From: Dama dama
Taxonomy: Eukaryota; Chordata; Mammalia; Artiodactyla; Cervidae
DNA: 64,000 nt
Assembly: GCF_033118175.1 (NCBI RefSeq)
Contig: NC_083701.1
Coordinates: forward strand, 52,837,001 to 52,901,000
Direction: 5' to 3'
Below the pieces are notes generated by a model that was given only the letters and a program-made list of their open reading frames with translations, was not told where the DNA came from and did not search any database. The first letter of the stretch is position 1. Every line of letters begins with the position of its first letter. The position numbers and the translations under genes are program-made. Below are positions 10,550-21,702 of the stretch, in pieces.

Positions 10550-11590
10550 TAATTTGGCTTTGAAAACTATTTTTTAATTTTAAGAAGACAACATGAAATC
10601 TACCATCTTGACAAATTTTAAGTATATAATATTGTTAACAATAGACACAATATTGTAAAGCGGCTCCTAATGTACTTCTCTTTCATGACCGAAGCTTTGC
10701 ACCTCCTGAGCAGCAGTGAGCCCCTTCAGCCCCTATTAACCACCGTTCTGTTCTCTGTTTCTATTTGTCTGTTTTAGATACTTCATATAAGTGGAGTCTT
10801 GTATTATTTGTCTTTCTCTGACTGGCTTATTTTCCTTAGCATAATGACCTCCAGTTTCACCCAGACTGTCACATATGGCAGAATTTCCTTCATATCTTGG
10901 CTATTTTGAATAATGCTGCAATGAACTTAGTGGTACAGATATCTTTTTAAGATCCTGCTTTTGATTCCTTTAGTTATATACCCACAAGCTGAATTGTTGG
11001 ATGGACACGGGGTGCATGTATCTTTTCAAATTAATGTTTCGTTTTGTTTTGTTTTTGAATATACACCCAGAAGTGGAACTCTGGGTCATATGGTAGTTCT
11101 ATTTTTTAATTTTTTGAAGAACTTCTATACCGTTTTCCATAGTTCCTGCACAAATTTGCATTCCCACCAAAGTATATAAGGGTTAAAATTTTTCCAGATC
11201 CTCTCCAATACATGTTTTATTTAGTTATTGTTTGTTTGTTCTATAAGAGCTACCGTAACAGATGTGAGGCTTTGATTTGCATTTCCCTGATAATTAGTGA
11301 TGCTAAGCATATTTTCATATACCTCCTGACCATATGTATGTCTTCTTTGGAAAATATCTATTGACTAGCAGGAGATAGCAATACACCACTTTCAGTATAA
11401 TATCCAGACAGAAAAAAATCAATAAGAAAAATGTGTACCAAATGGACCTGATGGACAAATGGAACTAACCAAACATTCCACTCAACAGCAGCATAATACA
11501 TAGTTTTCCCACCTTACATGACACATTCTTCAGGATAGATAACCTGTTGATCACAAAATAGGTCTTTCATTTAACTTTCTAGCACAGAAT
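10550..11590 (-). mobile_element. Old L1 with inverted 5' part
   Basis: From about 10550 to 11360 the sequence is the antisense of an old L1 3' UTR and ORF2 end (cattcccaccaa; gaataatgctgcaatgaac; 'tgactggcttattttccttag'-like). From about 11370 to 11590 the orientation flips: 'gagatagcaatacaccactt', then 'tccagacagaaaaaaatcaa' and 'ttcttcaggatagat', is sense ORF2 from further upstream in L1. This is the layout produced by twin priming. A short internal duplication around 10975-11090 repeats the 'tatacccacaa / tacacccagaa' segment. It is highly diverged. Confidence 0.7.
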
Positions 11591-11984
11591 TTTTCCCACA
11601 TGTTGGTATTCAGGCTTACTTAGTTTTCTATTGGATTTTTGAATTGGTTCACATTTTTACTGCAATAATTAACAGAAATCATTTGTGTACACATTTTTTA
11701 TATTTTTAAAATCAGGTACTTACAATAAATTTCTCAAGATAGATCTAATAGCCTAAAGCTTAGGAAAATTTTATTTTGATTGATGATTTCATACAATATT
11801 TTGTATAACAGTTTATAACAATCCATTCCATAACAGAAACTGTTAGATTCTGATCTTTTTCATCACAGTGCCATTATTCTGATTATCGGTCATTATTTCT
11901 CAGCATACTGTTTTCAAAATATGGTTTATTAGTTTAAATGGATGTAATTATGGTAATAGTGATTATCATAAATTACATGCCCAG
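11591..11984. other. Unique DNA, no feature seen
   Basis: About 390 AT-rich bases. Nothing recognised. Confidence 0.5.
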
Positions 11985-12120
11985 TGTATGAAATACACAC
12001 CTCATTCATTCTCTGAGGTAGTTTTCATTATTCCCATTTTACAGATGAAACAGCCAATAATTTTCAGAGAAGTAATGGGAATTTTCAGGTTATCAGAACT
12101 AATACGAAATGTGAATTAAA
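11985..12120 (-). mobile_element. MIR SINE fragment
   Basis: Antisense MIR pattern: 'tgaggtagttttcattattc', then 'ccattttacagatgaaac' and 'agagaagtaatggga'. Diverged. Confidence 0.6.
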
Positions 12121-12223
12121 AGTTGCTGGACTTAGATATCATCAACTTTTTCTTATTACTTCAGTGAACCCAAGCTTCTGTGATCCTGTACCAATATAAG
12201 TGAGAAAATATTTGGTATTACAA

Positions 12224-12350
12224 CACAAATTGGACACGAGCTTGAGCAAACTCCGGGAGCTAGTGACGGACAGGGAAGTCTGGTGGGCTGCAGCTCATGG
12301 AATCCCAAAGAGTCAGACAGGACTTAGTGACTGAAAACCACAGCACAAAT
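12224..12350 (+). mobile_element. BovB 3'-end fragment
   Basis: A 113-bp 5'-truncated BovB end (ttgagcaaactccgggagct ... agtcagacaggacttagtga) flanked by the 7-bp repeat CACAAAT at 12224-12230 and 12344-12350. It is a short independent insertion. Confidence 0.8.
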
Positions 12351-12894
12351 ATATGTTTTATAAATGTGCTATAAGTTTTATGCTTGTACTAATATATACA
12401 TTTTTAAAACAAATTTAAAGTCTACAAACTTTAAAAAATAACATAAATTTAACAGAAAATTCTGGTATTTTGGAATTTCTGTCTTCAACTCAGATCATTG
12501 CCTTAAGCAACATTCTTTGTGGCTTCCTTTGACTGCTTTTCTCATAACTGTTGTTGCCTTGGCTCTAGCTAAGAGAATGATCTTAGCCTGAGATATATAG
12601 GTGCTTACTTATGAGGGGAATCCTTTTTCCTTCAGTCTGATACTAGTCTACCTTCTATCTTGATCTCAAGTTTCTCTAGTGGAGCAACTACAATACCTGA
12701 GAACCAGGACTCAGTGTACCCTAGTCCCGTAATGGAGTTCTCTCCTCCCTCCTTAAACTGAAACCTTAATAACCAAAGCAGTGCTTTGATTCCATTTGAC
12801 CTAGAGATCTATTTTCCATCCCAATTTCAGGAAGAAATTATTTATGTAAATTTCCAAGTGATTGGAGCTCCAATGCCAATTTCTTGTTATTCTT
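12351..12894. other. Unique DNA, no feature seen
   Basis: About 540 bases without a recognisable gene or repeat. Confidence 0.5.
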
Positions 12895-13082
12895 ATTGTT
12901 CAGTCGCTAAGTCGTGTTTGACTCTTTGTGACCCCGTGGACTGCAGCACGCCAGGCTTCCCTGTCCTTCACTAGCTCCCGGAGTTTGCTCAAACTCATGT
13001 CTATTGAGTTGATGTTGCCATCCAACCATGTCGTCCTGTCGGCCTCTTCTCCTCTTGCCTCAATTTTTCCCAGCATCGGACT
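12895..13082 (-). mobile_element. BovB 3' fragment
   Basis: Antisense BovB end starting 'ttgttcagtcgctaagtcgt' and breaking off after 'tttttcccagcatcggact'. It encodes, on the minus strand, only the last part of the RT protein, with damage. Confidence 0.85.
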
Positions 13083-14469
13083 GTTGCTTACCTACTCTGA
13101 TTTACAAATATCTAGTGTCTTTATGGCTGTGTTTCTTCTCTCTCTCCAGGATTTATGTTTAGTAATTAGTTAATTATTTTATGCAAATTCTTTCCAGGCT
13201 TACTACCTATTGCTAGCCCCCATACTCTTAGGGTGCTTTGTTCTATTTGAATTAAATCTGCCTCCTTGTCTATATCTGGGTTTGGCCTCGCAGCCTTCTA
13301 TCCCAAAATCAAGGTCTCATTCTCATCCCAATGTGGTCTATACTGCCTAAACTAGCTAACACTTTTTCCTGCCCCATATCATTTGGTTTACCATTTTTCA
13401 GAAGGAGAAAAGGGTTTCTTTTCCTCCTGTTTTATGTTAATCACCAAATTTAAAATCAACTTTACATAGTAACTAAAAGATTTTCTTTGAGAAAAAAATG
13501 AAGCATATATTTCTTGTCACTTCCTCATGTTACTACTATTGTGAATACTAATTCTGCCATTAGATAGCTAAATGTCATACAAAATTTTATAATATAGGCA
13601 AACTATGATAGTTTCATAGTATCATAGTATAGCTCCCCCTTCTAGAAATCAATATGTTCAGTACTGCTTAGTCTATGAATTTTGATTACAGATTTGGTTA
13701 CAACTGTCTCACAACTACTCAAGGGACTAGGTAGAGGAGTATGTGAAAAATCCATATGAAGTTATCTTACTCCCTCTCCTTCTATAATGAAGTCCAATGT
13801 GAAATGCTCTTATCTCATGAATACTTTCATATTGCCCTGGGTCCTTCTGCAAACAACAAAAGTAGTGTAGAAAAATCATTAACATTTTTGATAATATGGA
13901 CTTCTCTTCCTGTGATACGCTGAAGTGAAAAAAATGAAAGAGATATGTTTCACCATGGGAAAACATCAACATCATCAAAGAGATCATAATTCATATGATG
14001 TGGTCTAGCAGGCCAAATCTCACCTTTGAAATAAATTTTGAAAGATGTTACCTTTGTTAAAAAATTGTCCCTATTTATTTTCAGCATAATTTATTATAAA
14101 AACATGCACTAATTAAATATGTGACTTTATAAGGAATTATAGGAGTTTTATTAGAGTAAATACATTTTAATATTTTATATAAATACTCATTTGTTTCCTT
14201 TTCTCTCCACAGTCTCCACAAATGCAGTTTATGGTCTTGTTAAAAGGGTCTATTCTGCCAAATACATTTTAAATCCTATTTCTGCATTTATGATTACAGC
14301 AGAAAGCACATCTCTGATCACTGCATCATGAGGTCTTATAGATGTACTATATTGAAAAAAATAGATAAAATAGGAGTAAGTTAATATCTTTAATGTTTGC
14401 TCACACCCTTTCTTGGACACTCATTGCCTAGTCAATAACCTCTAGCATCCAAGATTTACAAGGTTTGTT
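13083..14469. other. Long unique stretch (1.4 kb)
   Basis: AT-rich, no gene recognised. A small tandem 'atagtatcatagta' occurs at about 13613-13632. Confidence 0.5.
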
Positions 14470-14816
14470 CTCAATTGGCCTCTTTTTTAAAAAAAGATTT
14501 ACTTTACTTTTGCCTGTGCTGGATTTTCGTTGATGTATGAGGGCCTTCTTCAGTTTCCGAGAGCAGGGCCCCTGTCTAGTTGTGATGCACAGGCTTCTCG
14601 TTGCAGGGGTCTCTCTTGCTGTGGAGCAGAGGCTCTCGGCCTGTAGGCTTCAGTGGTTGAGGCTCACGGGCTCTGGAGTTCTGGCTTAGTAGTTGTGTTC
14701 TATAGGCTTACTTGTTCCACAGCATGTGGGATCTTCCCGGACCAGTGATCAAATCCATGTTCCCTGCATTGGTAGGCCGATTCTTTACCACTGAGCCACC
14801 AGGGAAGCCCTCAATT
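14470..14816 (-). mobile_element. CHR-type tRNA-Glu SINE, about 330 bp
   Basis: Reverse orientation: the tail (cttttttaaaaaaagattta) is at 14480, and the element ends with the complement of the tRNA head 'ggcttccctggtggctcagt' at 14790-14809. CTCAATT flanks it at 14470-14476 and 14810-14816. It lacks the Bov-A unit, so it is CHR rather than Bov-tA. Confidence 0.8.
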
Positions 14817-16186
14817 TACCTTTATTCTCCAATTTATCCTTTAAAAAACTCCTATGTTCAAGTCAACATTCAATATTGAAACAACTCAATATTCCCTGAA
14901 GCAATCATAAGCATTACTAGCTCTTTAGAATGTCAACTTCATCTTCAGCCTTTCCAAATTCTTCAGTATCTAATTTAATAATTTTAAGTCTTTCCTGAGT
15001 CATGCAGGCAATTGTAAGAACCTGAAGAGTACTATGGTCTCTGTCACTGGAAAAAAACACACACATAAAAGTATATTCAACATACACACAACATCTTGCT
15101 TGCAAATATCTGAGATCTATATTCTTTACATTCAGAACACCCTTCCTATCTAATATGCCATTTCTTCCACGAAATCTTCACTTTTGGCAATGTCATATAA
15201 TGGGCAGTATATTAGATAGTGATCCAAAATCTCAGGATTTCCAGTTCTTCAACTAACTTTGATGGGACACTTTACTATCTTTTGTCGGCTGTGAGTATAA
15301 AATAAGAGTTGACATGTATTATTCATCAGTCACTGTCCAACTTTGACATGCTGACTTTGAGATCCATATTCAAAAAGGAATCAAGGAAAGCTTTGTTTCT
15401 GACTGTCTGTATTTTCATTCAGTAAACAATTTAACTCATATTTGTTGAGAGCTGATTTGCCACGAGACAAGATATTTTGATATTGGTTGAATGAGCTACA
15501 GAAAACTCTAGAACTTATGAAAAATTTTAGTGAGTGAGAGATATATTCTAATCTATTTGCGCCAATGAGCAGACCTTATTACTTTGGCTGAGTACCAGAA
15601 TCTAATTTCTTTTAGCTCCTACTTTCATGGGTGGCCACTAAACCCTCAGCAATCATTAACCTCTCTGTCACTATTATGTGCTAAGCAGTTGACCTTACTT
15701 GTCGGTTTAAAATGTCAAAGAAAAACTTTAATGATTTATTAGTATTTAATATTTTTCTGAACCATTTATAAGATTACGTGTTTGTTTATTATAAACTGTA
15801 TGCAAGAACAATTTCTTACTCATTTTTGTATTCTATATACCTTGCACATCATTGATGATCAATAGGCACTTACTGATTTGAATTGTATTATTTATCCAAA
15901 ACAGGTCACTGTCAATTTCAGTCTCATATTTCACTGAGCCAGAATTACTATTGCAAATATGAGCCATCCAATTAAAACAACCCCAAAGAAGAAAGGTAAG
16001 ATATCTGTATTATTTAAGCTACTTGCCAATCTCTCCGGGTTGCTAGTTTTTGGTACCTAATAGCAGTTATTATGTCTGGAAAAACTAATATATATGCACT
16101 TTACACATATTTACTAAATTAATCACTAGTTCAACAAAGAATCATTGATTGCTTACTTTGTGAAAAAAAGAGTGGCAGAATTTTAT
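14817..16186. other. Long unique stretch (1.4 kb)
   Basis: Mostly unrecognised AT-rich DNA. Weak old-repeat traces only: an L2-like patch at about 15120-15190 and a MIR/L2-like 'tgatgatcaataggcactta' at about 15853. Confidence 0.45.
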
Positions 16187-16477
16187 AATACAAAGACTGC
16201 TGCTGCTAAGTCACGTCAGTCGTGTCCGACTCTGCGCGACCCCATAGATGGCAGCCCACCAGGCCCCCTGTCCCTGGGATTCTCCAGGCAAGAACACTGG
16301 AGTGGGTTGCCATTTCCTTCTCCAATGCATGAAAGTGAAAAGTGAAAGTGAAGTCACTCTGTCGTGTCCAACTCTTAGTGACCCCATGGACTGCAGCCCA
16401 CCAGGCTCCTCCATCCGTGGGAATTTCCAGGCAAGAGTACTGGAGTGGGTCACCAGTGCCTTCTCCAAATACAAAGA
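16187..16477 (-). mobile_element. Bov-A2 SINE
   Basis: Two Bov-A monomers in antisense: the first at 16197-16327 (ending ccttctccaatgcat), joined by the typical gaaagtgaaaagtgaaagtg linker, and the second at about 16350-16467. A perfect 10-bp repeat AATACAAAGA flanks it at 16187-16196 and 16468-16477. The four open frames over it on both strands are all SINE sequence. Confidence 0.95.
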
Positions 16478-16724
16478 TTAAGCAGCTTAAATTCTTAAAA
16501 ACTTTCAAATCAGTGAAAGAAATAAATAATAAGCATGTCTATAAATGAACTCCTAACAATTTTAAAAATAGTATACTAGATAAGGAAAGATAGAAACATA
16601 TAATAATGCCATAGATTGATTATACAGGAAAAGACTCTTTGAAGAGATTTACAGTAAGCTTAGAACTGATTCTAAAAGTCTGCCATGTGACAATTGAAAC
16701 ATTCTAAGAGAGGGCAAATGTCTT

Positions 16725-16885
16725 CTGAAGGCAGAGCAAGACACAAGAAATGTGGGTTTGATCCCTGGGTTGGAAGATCCCCTGGAGTAGGAAAGGGCAA
16801 CCCACTCCAGCATTCTTGCCTAGAAAAATCCCATGGACAGAGGAACCTGTCCACATACACACACAGACACACACAGAGCCTTAGG
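16725..16885 (+). mobile_element. Bov-tA SINE, 5'-truncated
   Basis: Begins inside the tRNA-derived part (gaaatgtgggtttgatccct), continues into the Bov-A unit and ends in a short (CA)n-like tail 'cacacacagacacacaca' at about 16859. No clear target duplication. Confidence 0.85.
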
Positions 16886-16949
16886 GGATCAGTTGAGTGT
16901 TAATCAAAGGAAATAAGAGAAAAGGATTATTGTTTGATGACAGGAATTC

Positions 16950-17585
16950 CTTCAGTTCATGCCTAACTCGGGCATACCTAACTCTTTGTGACCCCATAGA
17001 CTGCAGCATGCCAGGCTTCCCTCTCTATCACCAACTCCTGGAGCTTGCTCAAACTCATGTCCATTGAGTCGGTGATGCCATCTAACCATCTCATTCCCTG
17101 TCATCCCTTTCTCCTCCTGCCTTCAACCTTTCCCAGCATCAGAGTCTTTTCCAATGAGTCAGTTCTTTGCATCAGGTGGCCAAAGTTTCAGCTTCAACAT
17201 CAGTCCTTACAATGAATATTCAGGACTGATCTCCTTTAGGATGGACTGGTTGGATCTCCTTGCAGTCCAAGGAACTCTCAAGAGTCTTCTTCAACACCAC
17301 AGTTCAAAAGCATCAATTCTTCGGTGCTCAGCTTTCTTCATAGTCCAACTCTCACATCCATGCATGACTACTGGTAAAACCATAGCTTTGACTAGACAGA
17401 CCTTTGTTGATAAAGTAATGTCTCTGCTTTTTAATATGCTGCCTAGGTTGGTCATAGCTTTTCTTCCAAGGAACAAGCATCTTTTAATTTCATGGCTGCA
17501 GTCACCATCTGCAGTGATTTTGGAGCCCCCCAAAATAAAGTCTGTCACTGTTTCCATTGTTTCCCCATCTATTTGCCACAAAATA
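16950..17585 (-). mobile_element. BovB LINE 3' fragment, about 635 bp
   Basis: Antisense BovB. The minus-strand frame 17626-17291 reads as RT C-terminal sequence (GCESWTMKKAEHRRIDAF, DITLSTKVCLVKAMVLPVVM). The 169-codon plus-strand frame over it is its antisense shadow. It ends near 17582 (ccatctatttgccacaaaa). Stops break the protein. Confidence 0.9.
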
Positions 17586-17889
17586 CAGTACAGCTTGAAA
17601 GTTGAAATACAGCATATCACTTTCAAAGATGTATGTTGGAACCAGAAAATGGTCTCTCTCTAGGAGAAATGTGAAGTATACATCAAATCAGGAATTCCAT
17701 TTTATCTAATTTAATATTCATTGTTAAATGTTATTCTTCTTATCTCATAGAAAAGTAATTTTACATAGAGACTTTATGGAACTTGATCAAAGAGTTAAGC
17801 AATGGACTCAGTGTTTGAAAACAAAAGATTCTGATTTCGGATCCCATATTCATCCCACAGTACTACCTGCCTTGATTATTTCCCAGTTC
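17586..17889. other. Unique DNA, no feature seen
   Basis: About 300 bases between the BovB and the L2-like segment. Nothing recognised. Confidence 0.45.
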
Positions 17890-18120
17890 TTGATCATGGC
17901 TCATTTTAAGGACTACAATATTTTCTTTTCCCTGTGTAATGCATCCCTAAAACTTCTCCTTCTACTCAAGTGTTCCAGTTAAATTTATGAAGTCTCCCCT
18001 GACTAATTTTTATGGTGTCAATTGTCCCAATCTCCCATCCAACTGCCTCTTGGATTATTTAACTAAACCTATTGACCCCCTGATATGTGTCCCTTAGATT
18101 TCAGTTTTGTCCAGCTCTCT
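17890..18120 (+). mobile_element. L2 LINE 3' fragment
   Basis: Diverged L2-like pattern: 'gtgttccagttaaatttatgaagtctcccctgacta', then 'tcaattgtcccaatctccca'. The edges are approximate. Confidence 0.45.
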
Positions 18121-18882
18121 GCTATATAAGTAAGGCAGCCTGTCTGGGATTCTTGATATATAGCTATAGAATGATTTAACTTATCCAGAAAGAAAAAGAA
18201 AACTTTTTTTTTCAAAACAAAAAGAAAAAAATGTAGTTATTGTTTGGATTAGAAAATTCAAACAGTGAATAAATAAAAAAGAAAGCAAAGAACAAGAAAG
18301 AAATTTTGTTATACACAGAAAAGAAGTTAACGGATGGAATCTTTAATGAATAGGATGATAGAATCTAATCAGTTTTTGCTAAACAAGATTGAGTGGCTAA
18401 AAAACCAAATTTGATTGTGTACTGCCAGACTCCAGGGTCAGTGAATTCTGAAGGAGGAAATGATTTGATTACATTTATGGAAATATAGATTTCTAAGTTA
18501 CTGGGGACTAATACTGAGAATGATCAAATTAGAGTAAAAGGGCATTTTAGATGCCATGAGGAACTTTAATAATGTAAGAAAACAAGTGATTCCAACATTT
18601 AAGTTCTCTGATAACAGAGTACACAGACATTTCCAAAAAGCAAGATGGATAAACCACTGTTTAAAATTATTATTCATTTTGCCAGTCTTATTAGAGAAAG
18701 CAAATGAAAGATAAATCTACTTATTTGTGCCTTAAAGAAAATATCTATGATGAGCAAAGACCCCAGGGAAATCCTTTTCTAAGAGGTTCTGCATTTGTTT
18801 CTGTTGTGCCTTGTCAAGACTTACAATGCTAAAATTCAACACCAATGGAAAATATAAAAAGTGCCACTAGTCCAAGTGGTCA
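18121..18882. other. A-rich unique stretch
   Basis: About 760 bases, rich in short A-runs (18180-18310). No gene or repeat recognised. Confidence 0.5.
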
Positions 18883-18955
18883 TCTATTCAGTTGTAGTGG
18901 TCAGCACGTTCACCTTACAGGCGAAAGGTCCCCAGTTCAAAACCGAGAGGAAACA
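18883..18955 (+). pseudogene. tRNA-Val pseudogene
   Basis: The core 'gtagtggtcagcacgttcac' (D arm), an anticodon-loop segment CTTACAG (anticodon TAC, valine), 'gcgaaaggtcccc', a T loop TTCAAAA and a 3' end ggaaac match the animal tRNA-Val layout. It is dead: the 5' acceptor strand is degraded, one base is inserted before the D arm, the anticodon stem has an A-C mismatch, the T stem (CCCAG/CCGAG) has two mismatches, and the B box is altered. It sits about 15 bases before a Bov-tA. Confidence 0.7.
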
Positions 18956-18971
18956 GCTCACCCTCCAGACT

Positions 18972-19190
18972 TTGGGTTCTCCTGGTGGCTCAGACAGTAA
19001 AGAATCTGTCTGCAATGTGGGAGACCTGGGTTCGATCCCTGGGTTGGGAGGATCCCCTGGAGGAGGGCATGGCAACCCACTCCAATATTCTTGCCTGGAG
19101 AATTCCCATGGACAGAGGAGCCTGGCAAGCTAAAGTCCATGGGGTCACAAAGAGTCGGACCCAACTGAGCGCCTAAGCACACACAGTACA
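18972..19190 (+). mobile_element. Bov-tA SINE
   Basis: Head 'gggttctcctggtggctcag', intact-looking B-box region 'gggttcgatccctggg', Bov-A unit and tail 'gcacacacag'. No target duplication found, and the left flank is the tRNA-Val remnant. Confidence 0.92.
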
Positions 19191-19284
19191 CATATCATGT
19201 ATATCACTTATTAAGTACCAGGACTCCCATTTTTAATTTTCTTTCTTGGGGGTGTTTTTCTTGTCTTTTCTTTCTTTTTACATG

Positions 19285-19455
19285 TATCTATTCATTTTAA
19301 TCCTCACAATAACCTTTAGAGGTAAATATTATTATTATTCCATTTTACAAATGAGAAAACTGTGTCACAGAAATATTAAATATCTTGCCAAAGTTAGATG
19401 ATAGTAAATATGAATCTTAGATTTAAACTGAGGAGGTCTGACTCCACACTCTGAA
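19285..19455 (-). mobile_element. MIR SINE
   Basis: Antisense MIR core: 'ttttaatcctcacaataacc', then 'ccattttacaaatgagaaa', 'gtgtcacagaaatatta' and 'cttgccaaagtta'. One of the better-preserved MIR copies here. Confidence 0.7.
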
Positions 19456-19995
19456 TTTTAATTACTGTGTCTTACTGTACTTTATACATGACGAATAATA
19501 TATCTAGTGTATATTATAACCACTAGATTTTGTCACAGTGCAAGGGGGTCTTGAGAAAAAGCAAGGAGTATGACTGGTAATATGAAATAAAAATATCCGT
19601 TACTCAATTATTTTGACTTTAAAGCACCACTTGACTGTTTCACGTGTGGCCTCAATCTGTCTTCTCAAGCTGACCACAAGGTTTGTGAGGTCCCTCAGCT
19701 CTATTTCACTAATCTTTACTCAAAAGTCAAAACCTGCCATTATTTCTGTCATCGGTTCTGGTCATCCTAAGAAGCAAAGGCCTTTCCCACTGACCCAAAG
19801 ACCAATTTTCTCAAATAAATATTGGTATAACCAAGAGAATTTGAAGAGGTACTGCAAAATAATTGCAAAAATAAATCTGCTTAGCAACTTCCACATCAGT
19901 GTTTAAAAGATACATTCCTAAGACGTTCCTTTAGCCTTCTTACCAGGTCACTGCTTCCATCATCACAGTATCTCTATTTACTATCCTGGGTGCAA

Positions 19996-19998
<3 letters not shown>
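19456..19998. other. Unique DNA, no feature seen
   Basis: About 540 bases. A 97-codon frame at 19613-19906 has no recognisable motif and is taken as chance. Confidence 0.45.
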
Positions 19999-20037
<39 letters not shown>

Positions 20038-20038
20038 A
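19999..20038. repeat. (TC)n microsatellite
   Basis: About 19 TC units, perfect but for one TT near the 3' end. A likely length-polymorphic locus. Confidence 0.95.
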
Positions 20039-20905
20039 GTAATTTCTATAGTTCAATCACTATATACTTAGAATAATATACCAAAGACTTTTAAATACTT
20101 ATAGAATATGGCCATTTTGATATCTCTACTGTATTTCAATGAAATCACCTTGTCAACTTCTTCTTCACAAGAACTACTCCCATTTTCTTATTTCAAATAA
20201 AACTTTATTCATTTTAATATCATCTGTTTCCTTAAACCATCTCTAGTTCCTGCTCCACCATTTCCCACTCTCCAGAAAGAAAAGTGGGATTATAAACTGA
20301 CTGAAAAATTCTGCTACAGTCTCGGGCTTTTAGAAATTTCCACATCAGTCTTACAAGCAATTTTCAGTCACCCTCATTTCAGTCAAAGCTTAATGGTTAT
20401 ATTAAACTGAGTCACAACATGCCTCCTTATTCTACCCTCACCCTATTTTTCTATAGTCTTGTCTCACATTTCCTTACCATCTACAACTTTAGGACTCTGC
20501 TTCACCTCTCCTCAAAGTTACAAAACCACAAGCACAGTGTCACAAGAGATCTTGTAAATCATTCAGAATGTTTACAATACCAAGATCACAAACTCTAAAA
20601 TTTCTTTTTCTAAACACACTCTCACAGCCACCCACTTACCACAATTCCTCTGTTATTCTGGAATCTGCTCCAGAAAAAGTAATTCATTTTCACAAAAATT
20701 TAGCATTGCTAATGGCCTCATCCCATCTGTAATGAGGATGCCTACACTACCCTTAAAGATATCCATCTAGACTCTGCTAAACACACTCAGAGATAGAGAG
20801 GTCAGCTCTTTGTGGAGTGTGATAGTAAGAGGTAATTAATTTGGACTTGTAGCGACTTAAATCCTATTTCACACTTAAGTACATCTGTTGGTCTTAGTTC
20901 TCAAC
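20039..20905. other. Unique DNA, no feature seen
   Basis: About 870 bases of pyrimidine-biased, AT-rich DNA. I recognise no repeat or exon. Confidence 0.45.
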
Positions 20906-20907
20906 TG

Positions 20908-21084
20908 GAGAGGGAGGTGGGAGGGGGGATCGGGATTGGGAATACATGTAAATCCATGGCTGATTCATATCAATGTATGACAAAACCCACTGGAAAAAAA
21001 AAATAAAAATAATAAAATAAATAAAATAAAATAAAATATAAAAAAAAAATAAAAGCTTTGTTACAATTTGAAAAAAAAAAAAAA
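20908..21084 (+). mobile_element. Young L1 3' end with two A-tails
   Basis: Starts at 'ggagagggaggtgggagggg' and ends 'aaaacccactgg' at about 20993, the same 3' UTR as the copies at 6.65 and 28.28 kb. An AATAAA-rich tail (20994-21054) follows, then 16 bases of other sequence (gctttgttacaatttg, 21055-21070) and a second A14 tract (21071-21084). Severely 5'-truncated. No target duplication found. Confidence 0.85.
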
Positions 21085-21195
21085 GAATTTCATGTTTTCA
21101 CCCTCTCAAACAACTCATCTTCAAATACCTAAACTTTTTTTTTATTGACTTCATCATTTTTCATCTGTGTTATATTTACTATGGCTAAATGCAAG

Positions 21196-21530
21196 TAATA
21201 TGTCAATCAGCTAGTCAGTTCACTCCCTCAGTCATGTCTGACTCTTTGTGACCCCATGGAATACAGCATGCCAGGCTTCCCTGTCCATAACCAACTCCTG
21301 GAGCCTACTCAAACTTATGTCCATCACGTCAGTGATGCCATCCAACCATCTCATCTTCTGTCTTCCCCTTCTCCTGCTGCCTTCAGTCTTTCCCAGCATC
21401 AGGGTCTCTTCCAATGAGTCAGTTCTTCGCATCAGGTGGCCAAAGTATTGGAGTTTCAGCTTCAGCATCGGTCCTTCCAGTGAATATTCAGGACTGATTT
21501 CCTTTAGAATTGACTGGTTGGATCTCCTCA
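21196..21530 (-). mobile_element. BovB 3' fragment
   Basis: Antisense BovB. The minus-strand frame 21531-21232 is open over about 99 codons of the RT C-terminus (SILKEISPEYSLEG, LQYFGHLMRRTDSLEET). Well preserved. The left end starts 'gctagtcagttcactccctc'. Confidence 0.9.
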
Positions 21531-21639
21531 ATGATTCTGTTAAAAAGAGGTGCAGAGAATTATGTGGCCCTTCATGGCTTCAAAAATGCATGCTGTCACA
21601 AAGAGAAATCAGTTATGGAGATATATTTACTGTCCTGTC

Positions 21640-21702
21640 TTCAGTGCTTAGAATAGTGCCTAACACATAGTAGATACTCAGTAAAACTTATTAAATGAAT
21701 GA
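21640..21702 (+). mobile_element. MIR/L2-type terminal fragment
   Basis: The pattern 'gcttagaatagtgcctaaca catagtagatactcagtaaa...ttaaatgaatga' is the familiar end of an old mammalian repeat. The exact family is not certain. Confidence 0.5.

Noticed and set aside
17154..17663. 169-codon plus-strand open frame
   Set aside because: Antisense shadow of the minus-strand BovB at 16950-17585. The true coding strand shows the reverse-transcriptase motifs.
18883..18955. Functional tRNA-Val gene
   Set aside because: Mismatches in the T and anticodon stems, a damaged acceptor strand and an altered B box.
19999..20038. (TC)n tract as a regulatory GAGA-type element
   Set aside because: Nothing else nearby suggests a promoter. 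A simple microsatellite is sufficient.
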